Source: Candidatus Nomurabacteria bacterium | Lineage (GTDB): Bacteria > Patescibacteriota > Minisyncoccia > Phycocordibacterales > SBAW01 | Assembly: GCA_943356415.1 (NCBI GenBank) | Contig: CALREW010000002.1 | Span: 88,868-128,324, forward strand | DNA: 39,457 bases | Direction: 5' to 3' | Shown here: in pieces, positions 7,157-15,483 of the stretch | Layout of the letters: every line of letters begins with the position of its first letter | Position numbering within the stretch: the stretch's first letter is position 1 | Position numbers and translations under genes: made by a program | Notes under the pieces: model-generated | The model's input: the letters and a program-made list of their open reading frames with translations, nothing else | Databases searched by the model: none | What the model was told of the DNA's origin: nothing

Positions 7157-7244
7157 AATTTTCAAACACTGAGTCCCGACGTTTCAGTCGGGATCCCGAC
7201 CTTGCGTCGGGACTACTCTGGCGAACAATCGCTATCCTACGAAA
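7157..7244. other. tRNA-Thr(CGU) 5' flank with nested hairpins and tRNA 5'-end repeat
   Basis: Two stems of the form CCCGAC...GTCGGG lie next to each other inside an outer GTCCCGAC/GTCGGGAC pairing. ctactctggc, the antisense of the tRNA 5' end, recurs at about 7212-7221. No gene is visible. Confidence 0.5.
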
Positions 7245-7850
7245 TTAACCCCTCTTTTTCAATCGCCACAGCTCAAGAATCAGGACTGCTGCGAAAGCGC
7301 CAACCGTGTTTGAAACGAGATCGAGAGAAAGATTGTAGTAACCGCCCACCCATGTATTAGGTAGAAGAATCACTGCAGTAAATTCAATAAGTTCGTTTAC
7401 AACGGAAAGGCCCATCGACGCGAGTGCTGGAAGCATAATACGCCCAAACGTGCGCATGGTAGGCGCCATACGCGCAACTATCCCGTGTATCGCAGCCGCC
7501 GCAACACCAAAGCCGAACGCGTGTACCACTTGGTCGTACTTTAGGTACGTAAAATCACCATCAACATGAAACGGGTACAGTATCTGCGCATACAGCACGT
7601 GCCCATCGATACGCAATCCCCCACCGAGCATATGGAGTAACCCCCAGAGGGACAGTAGCCAGAGCATTCGGTCGCTCAACTGAGAGGTCCTCAAGGTTCC
7701 TACAATAACTCCAATGAAAACGAGCATCGTCGCTATATAGCCAATGAACTCGTAATTTCCATTGGATAAAAACCATACGCTAAACCCTACCAAGTAAAGG
7801 GTGGTAAAAACGGCAACGTACATCCGACCTCGGGTTAAAAGTGGTGTCAT
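7245..7850 (-). CDS. DUF2238/YjdF-like multi-pass membrane protein
   Basis: A 201-aa protein with about six hydrophobic helices (YVAVFTTLYLVGFSVWFLS, FIGYIATMLVFIGVIVGT, LWLLSLWGLLHMLGG and others). The motifs YDQVVHAFGFG in the middle and LDLVSNTVGA near the C-terminus match the DUF2238 (YjdF) family pattern (YDxxVH ... D..xNxxGA). The function is unknown. It sits between tRNA-Thr(CGU) and the left arm of the restriction island. The arm ends 12 bp before its start codon, so its native promoter may have been replaced by one in the arm (TGCTAAAAT, about 40 bp upstream). The family assignment is from motif memory only. Confidence 0.65.
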   Translation of the reverse strand: MTPLLTRGRMYVAVFTTLYLVGFSVWFLSNGNYEFIGYIATMLVFIGVIVGTLRTSQLSDRMLWLLSLWGLLHMLGGGLRIDGHVLYAQILYPFHVDGDFTYLKYDQVVHAFGFGVAAAAIHGIVARMAPTMRTFGRIMLPALASMGLSVVNELIEFTAVILLPNTWVGGYYNLSLDLVSNTVGAFAAVLILELWRLKKRG

Positions 7851-7862
7851 ACTTTTTTTCTT

Positions 7863-8237
7863 GAGTCCCTCTTAAACGAGGCTAGAACCTATTTTAGCAA
7901 AAATGTCTCAGCAAATCTAATCTCACGCGCCGAGCGATTCGTAGTTTGAAATGTAATCGTACGCTACACGACGAACTCCGTCACGCCGTAGCGTCCACTC
8001 CACCAGACTGTCGGGTACGACAGTCTGCTTCCGTTCCCGCTCCGTCGCTCCGCCCTCGCCACCACAGAGTGTATTGTTTGGTGGTGTTGGCGAGGGCGGG
8101 TTTCTCCAAAGGAGAAACTGACGGAGTTCTAGTACCAATTCGGTGGACTCGGTTTTGCGAAACTATTTTCTGGGAAAAGGATTCGCAAAAACCGAGACTG
8201 ATGTTTTTGAAATTCGGTGGGAATTGGGTGGGGTTCC
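7863..8237 (-). mobile_element. Island left arm: 375-bp structured inverted repeat
   Basis: Nearly identical to the reverse complement of 16254-16629. Its internal hairpins are strong: a closing pair gaactccgtca (7973-7983) with tgacggagttc (8119-8129), a 10-bp stem with loop GGTA at 8004-8027, cgccctcgcc/ggcgagggcg (8051-8098), gtttctcc/ggagaaac (8100-8118) and a ctcggttttgcgaa stem (8148-8196). No ORF is convincing. Together the arms bracket the AT-rich cargo. Confidence 0.9.
7881..7898 (-). promoter_or_regulatory. Shared element-boundary motif, copy 2 (inverted)
   Basis: Exact copy of gctaaaataggttctagc near the outer end of the left arm, directed toward the DUF2238 gene. With the preceding bases it reads TGCTAAAAT, a good extended -10 promoter. 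Confidence 0.6.
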
Positions 8238-8779
8238 AAAATACAAATACAACAAATTTTATATTGTCTCGGTTATTTCTCTGCTAGTGTTTGTCCAAGT
8301 CTAAAGGAGATGCACCCTCGGCATCCGCCTCGGGTATTTCCGCTAGGGCTACGAGCGCCTAGATTACTTGGTGTCCTGCATATCCTCGCATTCCGCGCTT
8401 GCGAGCGCGTGCTCGGGCAGGACTCTTTTTGGGGAGAGGAAAGAATCCTCTCCCCAGCTCCGCCTCGGTTCGTGCTCCGCTTCGCTACGCATTCCGCAGA
8501 GCGGAACAGGGCTCACCCCACCCGGCTACGCCAACCCCTCTCCTTGTTTTCATTATTGCGTTCAGTGTGTCGCTTTCGCTACTAGGCTATGAGACTTCGT
8601 TTAACGTCGGCGCTCGTCCTTTAGCCCTGGACGCCCTAGCGGAAATACCCGAGGCTCAAATGCAAATGCGCTTGACCCACCCTCCCGTTCGCGCGCAAAC
8701 CCGCTCGCAGAGGAGGAGAGGGGTGCGAGCGGGGCTCCCTAGAGTTCAGAATTATACAAAAAGTGATATACTGAAATAT
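8238..8779. other. Non-coding spacer with a 22-bp inverted repeat upstream of the S49 protease
   Basis: The track's ORF from 8399 extends the protease upstream through GC-rich, low-complexity reading that does not look coding. The stretch holds a perfect 22-bp inverted repeat (8328-8349 with 8633-8654, cctcgggtatttccgctagg...) about 280 bp apart, and a hairpin ggggagaggaaagaatcctctcccc near 8433. I recognise no RNA family. Confidence 0.5.
8767..8772 (+). promoter_or_regulatory. -10 box of the S49 protease gene
   Basis: TATACT followed by 7 nt and then ATG at 8780, giving a leaderless transcript. This decides the start against the longer 8399 ORF. Confidence 0.65.
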
Positions 8780-9667
8780 ATGTGGCAAAAACTTTCTAAC
8801 ATATTTAAATCTTCCTATGCTGCAATTTCAATCATTACCATGATCGTTGTTTGGTCTGCCATTTCCTATTTTGCAATATCATATAGTTCAAAATTCTTTT
8901 CCAACATAACAAGTGAGAGTCTATCTGATGTCTCTGATACTAATGCGTCATCTGATGCCGAAGATTGCAATGTTCAAGGTATAAATATACATGGAGATAT
9001 TGTTACATATAATTCTCACGACGCTTTTAATGATCAAGGTCAATTAAAATATGACCAAACTTCTGCTGATGAAGTTACTTGGTACATAAAAGAAGCAGGA
9101 GAAAAAGAAAATATCAAAGCGATTGCAATAGAAATTGATTCAAGTGGTGGTTCTGGCGAAGCGGGCGAAGAAATTATGCAAGCTCTAAAACAATCCGGAA
9201 AACCAACAGTGGCATTTATCCGCAATAGAGGACTATCAGCAGGATATTTATTAGCCACAGGTGCTCAAACTATTTTTGCCTCAAAGTTTTCTGATGTTGG
9301 AAGTATAGGTGTTACTCAATCTTATTTACAGAATACAGATAAAAACAAAAAAGACGGATACACCTACATAGATTTAAGTTCTGGTAAATACAAAGATACA
9401 GGAAGCCCAGATCGAGCCATTACTGAAGATGAAAAGCAAATGATTATGAGAGATATAAAAATCGGTTTAGATTATTTTATACAAATAGTCGCAAAAAATC
9501 GTAATTTAGATATTGAGAAAGTCAAAAAATTAGCCGATGGTTCTACTGTCATGGGAGAAACTGCTCTAAAAGATGGTTTGATAGACAAAATCGGATTACT
9601 TCCTGATGTGGAAAATTTCCTTACTGAAAAGATGGGTACCGAAGCAAAAATTTGTTGGCAGAATTAA
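8780..9667 (+). CDS. S49 family (SppA-like) membrane-anchored serine protease
   Basis: 295 aa from ATG 8780. An N-terminal membrane helix (AISIITMIVVWSAISYFAI) is followed by an extracytoplasmic ClpP/crotonase-fold domain. VTYNSHDAF, IAIEIDSSGGSG and GLSAGYLLATGA carry the family pattern, with the nucleophile Ser in LSAGY. GSIGVTQSY and GLIDKIG are the usual later S49 signatures. Single-domain S49 enzymes are about this length; the general Lys is probably further C-terminal but I cannot place it confidently. SppA cleaves signal-peptide remnants in membranes. Its position at the start of a restriction island suggests cargo rather than a housekeeping role. It is markedly AT-richer than flanking host genes. 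Confidence 0.85.
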   Translation: MWQKLSNIFKSSYAAISIITMIVVWSAISYFAISYSSKFFSNITSESLSDVSDTNASSDAEDCNVQGINIHGDIVTYNSHDAFNDQGQLKYDQTSADEVTWYIKEAGEKENIKAIAIEIDSSGGSGEAGEEIMQALKQSGKPTVAFIRNRGLSAGYLLATGAQTIFASKFSDVGSIGVTQSYLQNTDKNKKDGYTYIDLSSGKYKDTGSPDRAITEDEKQMIMRDIKIGLDYFIQIVAKNRNLDIEKVKKLADGSTVMGETALKDGLIDKIGLLPDVENFLTEKMGTEAKICWQN

Positions 9668-9684
9668 GATGCAAGTGTATTTAT

Positions 9685-12600
9685 CTACTTAGAAAATTTA
9701 CCACCAGAAATATCAAAGAATCTCTCAAAGAAACTCGCGAGCTTGTTCAATACACTTTCTCGTTTTTGGGTTCTTTCACCAGTTGGAGAAAAACGAGATA
9801 CAGGAGGTAATACTTTTGAAATTGCTGTGCCAGTTGTGGCAATACCACCATCCCTAAAAGCATTCTTTATAAACACATAAGTAGCGTCACGATCAAGACT
9901 TTCGGTAGTGATAATCTTTTCTAATTCTTCAATTTTCTTTTCCTCAACAAATTTCTGCCAATCTTCATCCACTACCGCGTGAACATCGAGAGAGGTAATA
10001 AATTGGTTGATAAGGTCTTTTTTATTTCGTAGCTCGACACTGGAATCAATCGCCTTGTTGATATCGAGCAAGAGTTCACGATTTTTTATATGATCTTCGT
10101 GATATTTTTTAATCAAGCCCAAAACATAGTCAATATTTATCTCTATTTGCTTAATAAGCTCCATTTCAAATACCACATCATCGTTGATGTTTTCCTTTTC
10201 TTCTTCTACCCCCTTGCGAAATTCGTTGTACAAATCAATGTACATACTGTGATAATCCTGCACATCTCGTTCGGTCAAAATCTCATTCCCAGCAAACTCA
10301 TCGAAGGTTACAAGTATATTTCGGACACGCAGAACCGCTCCGTATAACCTGATAAAATCTTTTTGATTCTGCTCTCCCATAATTCTTTCACCCACAGGGA
10401 ACTTTTCTAACAATTCCTTTACCAAACTTTCATACCCTCGCACTTCCTTATCGCCGTCTTTGTAGCCATGATAATAATCATCGTATGCCTTCAAAAGCAC
10501 TATTCCACTCGCTTCTTTATCGCCAAAGAGCGCGATAGATTCATTTGTTGCTTTTTCTAGGTTACGAAAGCAGATAATGTTTCCAAAAGTCTTCACACTA
10601 TTCAAAATACGATTCGTTCTTGAATATGCTTGGAGTAGTCCGTGTAAGCGTAAATTCTTATCAACCCAAAGCGTGTTGAGCGTCGTGGCATCAAATCCGG
10701 TTAGAAACATATTCACCACGATTAAAATATCAATCTCACGATTCTTTACACGCTCACTGACATCCTTGTAGTAATTCTGAAACTTATCAGACGAAGTATC
10801 ATACGAAGTCCCAAACATCGCGTTGTAATCCTTGATAGCACTATCCAAAAAGTCTCGTGAACTTACATCAAGCCCGCTTGTGTCCTCTGAATTTTCGTCA
10901 ATCATTCCGTCTGCATCCTCGTCATTTACTCCAAAACTATAAATCGTTGCCACCTTGAATCGTTTGTCGCTTGGCTCACCTTCAAGTTGTTTTTTAAATT
11001 CAGCATAATACTTTTTAGCCACATCAATAGATGAAACTGCAAAAATAGAATTGAAACCAGCCATTCTGCGGTCTTTGATTTTATAGAAACTATTACGCTT
11101 TGTTTTCTGGTCAAAATGTTCACGAATATATCGCACAATATTTTCCAAACGCTCTGGCGCAGAAAGCACCGCCTCTCGGTCAATATCGCTAACTTTTTTA
11201 TCCTCAATATTTTCTGCCTCACGAACAGTAGAAACATAATCAACCTTAAACGGCAGAACATTTTTATCAGCAATGGCGTCTACGATAGTGTAGGTGTGCA
11301 ATTTTTCACCAAATGCCTGCTCGGTTGTTTTCAAATCTGGGCGACCGCCAGAAGAAGCATTGATTGCAAAAATAGGTGTGCCAGTAAATCCAAAAATATG
11401 GTAATTTTTAAAAGCTTTGGTAATCGCCGCGTGCATATCACCAAATTGCGAACGATGACATTCGTCAAAAATCAAAATAATATGTCCATCAAAAATAGTG
11501 TGCCCAGAGTTGCGACCAATAAACCTGTCTAATTTTTGAATAGTGGTAATGATGATACGAGTACTCGGATTCTCAAGTTGTTTTTTAAGCACTGCGGTCG
11601 AGGTATTACTATTCGCTGCGCCTTTTTCAAACTTGTCGTACTCCTTCATCGTCTGATAGTCCAAATCCTTGCGATCAACCACAAATAAAACTTTATCTAC
11701 ATACGGCAATTTACTGACGAGCTGTGCCGTTTTGAAACTGGTCAAAGTCTTCCCCGACCCTGTGGTGTGCCAGATATATCCACCCGCCTCTGATGTGCCG
11801 AGCTTTTTGTAGTTGGTACTGACTTCTGTTCTACTTAAAATACGCTCCGTTGCCACAATCTGATATGGTCGCATCACGAGGAGTAAATGCTCAGTAGTGA
11901 ATACACAATACTTAGTCAAAATATTTAAAAGAGCATGTTTAGCAAAAAAAGTTTTTGCAAAATCCATCAAATCAGTAATAGGGCGATTGGTCGCATCTGC
12001 CCACCAGCTCGTGAATTCAAAACTGTTGCTCGTTCGTTTGCCTTTCTTTACTCCACCCTCATTTGATTCCTTAATATGCTGGGCACGAGTAGTATTGCTG
12101 TAGTATTTGGTATGCGTACCGTTTGAAATAACAAACAACTGCACATACTCAAAAAGCCCACTTGATGCCCAAAAGCTTTCTCGTTGATAGCGATTGATTT
12201 GATTAAACGCTTCTTGAATAGCCACACCACGACGCTTGAGCTCAATATGCACGAGTGGTAAGCCATTTACCAAAACCGTCACATCATAGCGATTGGAACG
12301 CTTACCGTCTTCGGTTGCATACTGATTTATCACCTGCAAACTATTGTCGTGAATGTTGTCTTTCTTTATAAGATAAACATTTTTTATAGAACCGTCATCA
12401 CGAGTTAGATTCTTAACATGATCTTCTTGAATAGTTGCTGTCTTTTCCTCAATGCTCTGATTTGGATTGGCAATTTCGTTTGCAAAAAACTTTTCCCATT
12501 CAGTATCGGTAAACTCGAAGCCATTTAGTTTTTCCAGTTGCTTACGCAAATTCTGTGTCAAATCTGCTTCGGAAGTAATGGACACATATTCATACGCCTG

Positions 12601-12744
12601 CGTACCGAGTTGCTCTATAAAGGCACGCTCAAGCTCCGCCTCGCTCTGATAGTGAGCAACACGCTTGCCGTCGGGGATGTATTCCGCAACAACAGTGCTT
12701 TGCGGACTTTCCGCAACTAAATTGTATTTGTTGTTAGTGGACAT
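9685..12744 (-). CDS. hsdR: Type I restriction enzyme R subunit
   Basis: 1019 aa. The ATP-dependent translocase and endonuclease subunit of a type I R-M complex (R2M2S). The N-terminal nuclease domain carries the PD-(D/E)xK-type signature VTVLVNGLPLVHIELKRRG (about residues 160-180). The SF2 motor has Walker A TTGSGKT, the DEAD-box variant IFDECHRSQFGD, motif III GFTGTP and a later motif DILIVVNMFLTGFDATTLN ... QAYSRTNR (motifs V-VI). The helical C-terminus should dock onto the methylase core. It is last in the operon GIY-YIG, hsdM, hsdS, hsdR and overlaps the hsdS stop by 11 bp. It appears full-length and intact. Confidence 0.97.
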   Translation of the reverse strand: MSTNNKYNLVAESPQSTVVAEYIPDGKRVAHYQSEAELERAFIEQLGTQAYEYVSITSEADLTQNLRKQLEKLNGFEFTDTEWEKFFANEIANPNQSIEEKTATIQEDHVKNLTRDDGSIKNVYLIKKDNIHDNSLQVINQYATEDGKRSNRYDVTVLVNGLPLVHIELKRRGVAIQEAFNQINRYQRESFWASSGLFEYVQLFVISNGTHTKYYSNTTRAQHIKESNEGGVKKGKRTSNSFEFTSWWADATNRPITDLMDFAKTFFAKHALLNILTKYCVFTTEHLLLVMRPYQIVATERILSRTEVSTNYKKLGTSEAGGYIWHTTGSGKTLTSFKTAQLVSKLPYVDKVLFVVDRKDLDYQTMKEYDKFEKGAANSNTSTAVLKKQLENPSTRIIITTIQKLDRFIGRNSGHTIFDGHIILIFDECHRSQFGDMHAAITKAFKNYHIFGFTGTPIFAINASSGGRPDLKTTEQAFGEKLHTYTIVDAIADKNVLPFKVDYVSTVREAENIEDKKVSDIDREAVLSAPERLENIVRYIREHFDQKTKRNSFYKIKDRRMAGFNSIFAVSSIDVAKKYYAEFKKQLEGEPSDKRFKVATIYSFGVNDEDADGMIDENSEDTSGLDVSSRDFLDSAIKDYNAMFGTSYDTSSDKFQNYYKDVSERVKNREIDILIVVNMFLTGFDATTLNTLWVDKNLRLHGLLQAYSRTNRILNSVKTFGNIICFRNLEKATNESIALFGDKEASGIVLLKAYDDYYHGYKDGDKEVRGYESLVKELLEKFPVGERIMGEQNQKDFIRLYGAVLRVRNILVTFDEFAGNEILTERDVQDYHSMYIDLYNEFRKGVEEEKENINDDVVFEMELIKQIEINIDYVLGLIKKYHEDHIKNRELLLDINKAIDSSVELRNKKDLINQFITSLDVHAVVDEDWQKFVEEKKIEELEKIITTESLDRDATYVFIKNAFRDGGIATTGTAISKVLPPVSRFSPTGERTQKRESVLNKLASFFERFFDISGGKFSK

Positions 12745-13894
12745 ATTCGTTGAAAGTTAAAACCTTGCCCCGATAGTATTCGTATTGAGACCGACGGGCT
12801 TTGAGTTCGGCAGGTAAACCGATTGAAATGTCGTTCGTAAGCACCTCGAATCTATCTAAAATTGAAATTACTCGTTCTTGTTCTTCGAGAGAAGCTATTG
12901 GGATTTTTATCTTTTTGAAATTATCATTGTAAAGTCTTTGGATTGTTCCGCCTTCTGTCTGCCATTTAACAGTCGCATAAAAATGATATAAAAATCTGTT
13001 TAATACTTTGCCCTCATCATGTTCAAGCCAAATAATATTGGAATCTTGAAAATATGCGGGTTCGCCGTTGTAGACAACTCGTCGCCCGATAGTACCAGAA
13101 GCAGATAAAAGTACGTCGCCTTTCTTTGGAAAAGAAAACTTATTGCGATACTCGTTAAAAACCTTTTCAGATATAAACGCATCTGGTTTCTTGCCAAAAG
13201 TCCCAATTTTGTAAAATGGGATTTCTCCAGTCGCAGTTGTTTCATTTTTGAATATTCTTTTACACATAGATACTTTTCCAATTTCACTAATCGGAATCCA
13301 CCGTACCCCCCCCTCTGGGAAGGTTAGGAGTTGTGTTCGATAATGTTCATACTGTTTCTTTCTCGCTTCTAGCTCCGCTTCTAGCTCCGCTTCTAGCTCC
13401 GCTTCTAGCTCCGTAAAACTATTAAGAATTTTGACAATTTCCTCCTGCACCGCAAGTGGCGGGAGAGGGATTTTGAAATCTTGCAGGGTCGATAACACGA
13501 TATAAGTCATCGCCGCACTATTTGTTTTTGTTGCAAGATATTTTTTTAGATTGTCGTTAAGTGCAAAATATAAAAATCGCACATCAATATCTTTACTGAA
13601 GTTTGTTAATACATAGGTTCGCTGATATGCCTCAAACTTACCGATGTAATGCTTTACTTCGCCAACATTCGCATTCCCCGCAATTAGTAATGCTTCTGTG
13701 TCCCAGCGATATTTATCAATTCTGCTAATTTCTTTTGCAGTAGTGAAAAACATATACTCGCCACCATCAACCGCAGCGTTTGCATTGAGTTTACCTGTCT
13801 CAATTTTACAAACCTTACCCAACTCCTTAAACTCCACCCCATTCGGGCAAAGCTTTGCGATTAACTGTTCAATTTTGCTTTGGTTCTTTGTCAT
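12734..13894 (-). CDS. hsdS: Type I R-M specificity subunit
   Basis: 386 aa from ATG 13894 (MTKNQSKIEQL). A good SD (GAAGGA, 7-nt spacer) favours this over the track's 13909 start, and it begins one base after the hsdM stop. It has two target-recognition domains, each followed by a conserved helical spacer: first TRD about 20-130 then ILNSFTELEAELEAELEAE; second TRD about 195-330 (GEIPFYKIGTFGKKPDAF ... IQRLYNDNFKKIKIP) then ISILDRFEVLTND. The central spacer holds four 12-bp repeats (see separate entry). It determines the bipartite DNA site for both methylation and cleavage. Confidence 0.96.
   Translation of the reverse strand: MTKNQSKIEQLIAKLCPNGVEFKELGKVCKIETGKLNANAAVDGGEYMFFTTAKEISRIDKYRWDTEALLIAGNANVGEVKHYIGKFEAYQRTYVLTNFSKDIDVRFLYFALNDNLKKYLATKTNSAAMTYIVLSTLQDFKIPLPPLAVQEEIVKILNSFTELEAELEAELEAELEARKKQYEHYRTQLLTFPEGGVRWIPISEIGKVSMCKRIFKNETTATGEIPFYKIGTFGKKPDAFISEKVFNEYRNKFSFPKKGDVLLSASGTIGRRVVYNGEPAYFQDSNIIWLEHDEGKVLNRFLYHFYATVKWQTEGGTIQRLYNDNFKKIKIPIASLEEQERVISILDRFEVLTNDISIGLPAELKARRSQYEYYRGKVLTFNEYVH
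13366..13413. repeat. 4 x 12-bp tandem repeat in hsdS central spacer
   Basis: Four exact copies of cttctagctccg, encoding (ELEA)n between the two TRDs. Changes in copy number keep the frame. Confidence 0.95.
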
Positions 13895-13895
13895 A

Positions 13896-15479
13896 TTATT
13901 TTCCTTCAATATCCGCCACGATTTTATCTATCGCAGTGCGAAGTTCATTTTGTCGCGCGACAATACGAGCAATCTCGGTATTGAGCTCGGTAATATCGAC
14001 GACCTCACGAGTATCTTTTGCTATAACATAGCTTGAAACAGTAATATTATAGTCGTTCTCGGCAATATCTTTGTTGTTTACAATTTTTGCAAAATGCTCT
14101 ATATCTTTGCGAGAAATAAAAGCATCGAGAATTTTCTTGCGATTCACTTCACTCAATTTATTTTTATTACCACCGCGCACAAATTCGGCGGAAGCATCAA
14201 TGAATAGAGTCTTGTTATCTTTCTTGCTCTTTTTGAGAATTACAATACAGGTAGCGATTGTTGTACCAAAGAACAAATCAGGTGGGAGTTGAATTACTGC
14301 ATCAACATAATTGTTTTCTATAAGATATTTACGGATTTTCTGCTCGGCTCCGCCTCGATAGAGAACACCCGGGAATTCAACAATCGCCGCCGTGCCACTG
14401 GTAGAAAGCCATGAGAGCATATGGAGGGTAAATGCGAGGTCAGCCTTGCTCTTTGGAGCAAGCACTCCGGCAGGAGAAAAACGAGGATCATTGATAAGAA
14501 GAGGGTTAGCATCGCCCTCCCAATTGATTGAATACGGTGGATTGGAAACAATGGCATCAAATGGCTCATCGTCCCAATGTTTCGGGTCGGTTAGGGTGTC
14601 ACCGTGGGCAATATCAAAATTGTTGTAGTTGATATCATGGAGGAACATATTGATACGACAGAGGTTGTAGGTCGTGATGTTTATTTCTTGACCAAAGAAT
14701 CCTTGCCGAACATTTTCCTTGCCGAGCACTTTGGCAAATTTAAGAAGAAGCGAACCAGAGCCACAGGCAGGGTCATACACTTTATTCACTTCCTTTTTAC
14801 CGACGGTAGTTATTTCTGCAAGAAGTTCACTGACTTCCTGTGGCGTAAAAAATTCACCTCCAGATTTACCAGCGTTAGAAGCATACATGGTCATCAAAAA
14901 TTCGTATGCATCACCGAAAGCGTCTATGGTGTTATCGCCATAGTCACCAAGACGGAGGTCGCCAATAGCTTCGAGAAGTTTTACAAGCTTTTTATTTCTG
15001 TTCTCTACATTAGAGCCGAGCTTGTTTGAGTTCACATCCAAGTCGTCAAACAATCCCTTCAGGTCGTCTTCACTGCTTGCTCCTTTTGCTGAATTTTCAA
15101 TATTAGTAAAAACATTCGCTAGTGTTTCGTTTAGATTTGCATCATTACGTGCGTTTTTACGAACATTTACAAAAAGTGCGCTTGGTAATATATAAAATCC
15201 TTTTTCTTTTACGGTATCAGCTCGCCCAAATTCTGCTTCTTTGTTTGATAGGGTCGCATAGTCAAAATCTTTCTTCCCAGAACGACGCTCGTCGGCATTG
15301 ATATAGTTTGTAAGGTTTTCACTGATGAATCTATAAAACAAAATTCCAAGAACATACTGCTTAAAATCCCAACCATCAACACTCCCACGCAAGTCTGTAG
15401 CGATTTGCCAAATAGCACGATGAAGTTCTGTGCGCTCTTGCTCCTTGCTGTTATTTTGATTTGCTTTGTCTTTGCTCAT
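13896..15479 (-). CDS. hsdM: Type I R-M DNA adenine methyltransferase subunit
   Basis: 527 aa, the usual HsdM length. The N-terminal HsdM helical domain (ELHRAIWQIATDLRGSVDGWDFKQYVLG) is followed by the N6-adenine methyltransferase core, with AdoMet-binding motif VYDPACGSGSLLLKFAK and catalytic motif NPPYSINWEGD. FFTPQEVSELLAEI is typical of HsdM. The C-terminus is a coiled coil (ITELNTEIARIVARQNELRTAI) expected to pair with HsdS. It lies 4 bp downstream of the GIY-YIG gene and is co-directional with hsdS and hsdR. Methylation would protect the chromosome and the island itself. Confidence 0.97.
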   Translation of the reverse strand: MSKDKANQNNSKEQERTELHRAIWQIATDLRGSVDGWDFKQYVLGILFYRFISENLTNYINADERRSGKKDFDYATLSNKEAEFGRADTVKEKGFYILPSALFVNVRKNARNDANLNETLANVFTNIENSAKGASSEDDLKGLFDDLDVNSNKLGSNVENRNKKLVKLLEAIGDLRLGDYGDNTIDAFGDAYEFLMTMYASNAGKSGGEFFTPQEVSELLAEITTVGKKEVNKVYDPACGSGSLLLKFAKVLGKENVRQGFFGQEINITTYNLCRINMFLHDINYNNFDIAHGDTLTDPKHWDDEPFDAIVSNPPYSINWEGDANPLLINDPRFSPAGVLAPKSKADLAFTLHMLSWLSTSGTAAIVEFPGVLYRGGAEQKIRKYLIENNYVDAVIQLPPDLFFGTTIATCIVILKKSKKDNKTLFIDASAEFVRGGNKNKLSEVNRKKILDAFISRKDIEHFAKIVNNKDIAENDYNITVSSYVIAKDTREVVDITELNTEIARIVARQNELRTAIDKIVADIEGK

Positions 15480-15483
15480 AAAA

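Noticed and set aside
8004-8129. RNase P RNA, tmRNA or 6S RNA in the arm
   Set aside because: None of the conserved core motifs that I know for these RNAs are visible, and the region occurs twice as inverted arms.
8399-8779. N-terminal extension of the S49 protease
   Set aside because: It reads GC-rich non-coding DNA; TATACT 7 nt before ATG 8780 and the membrane helix just after it fix the start.
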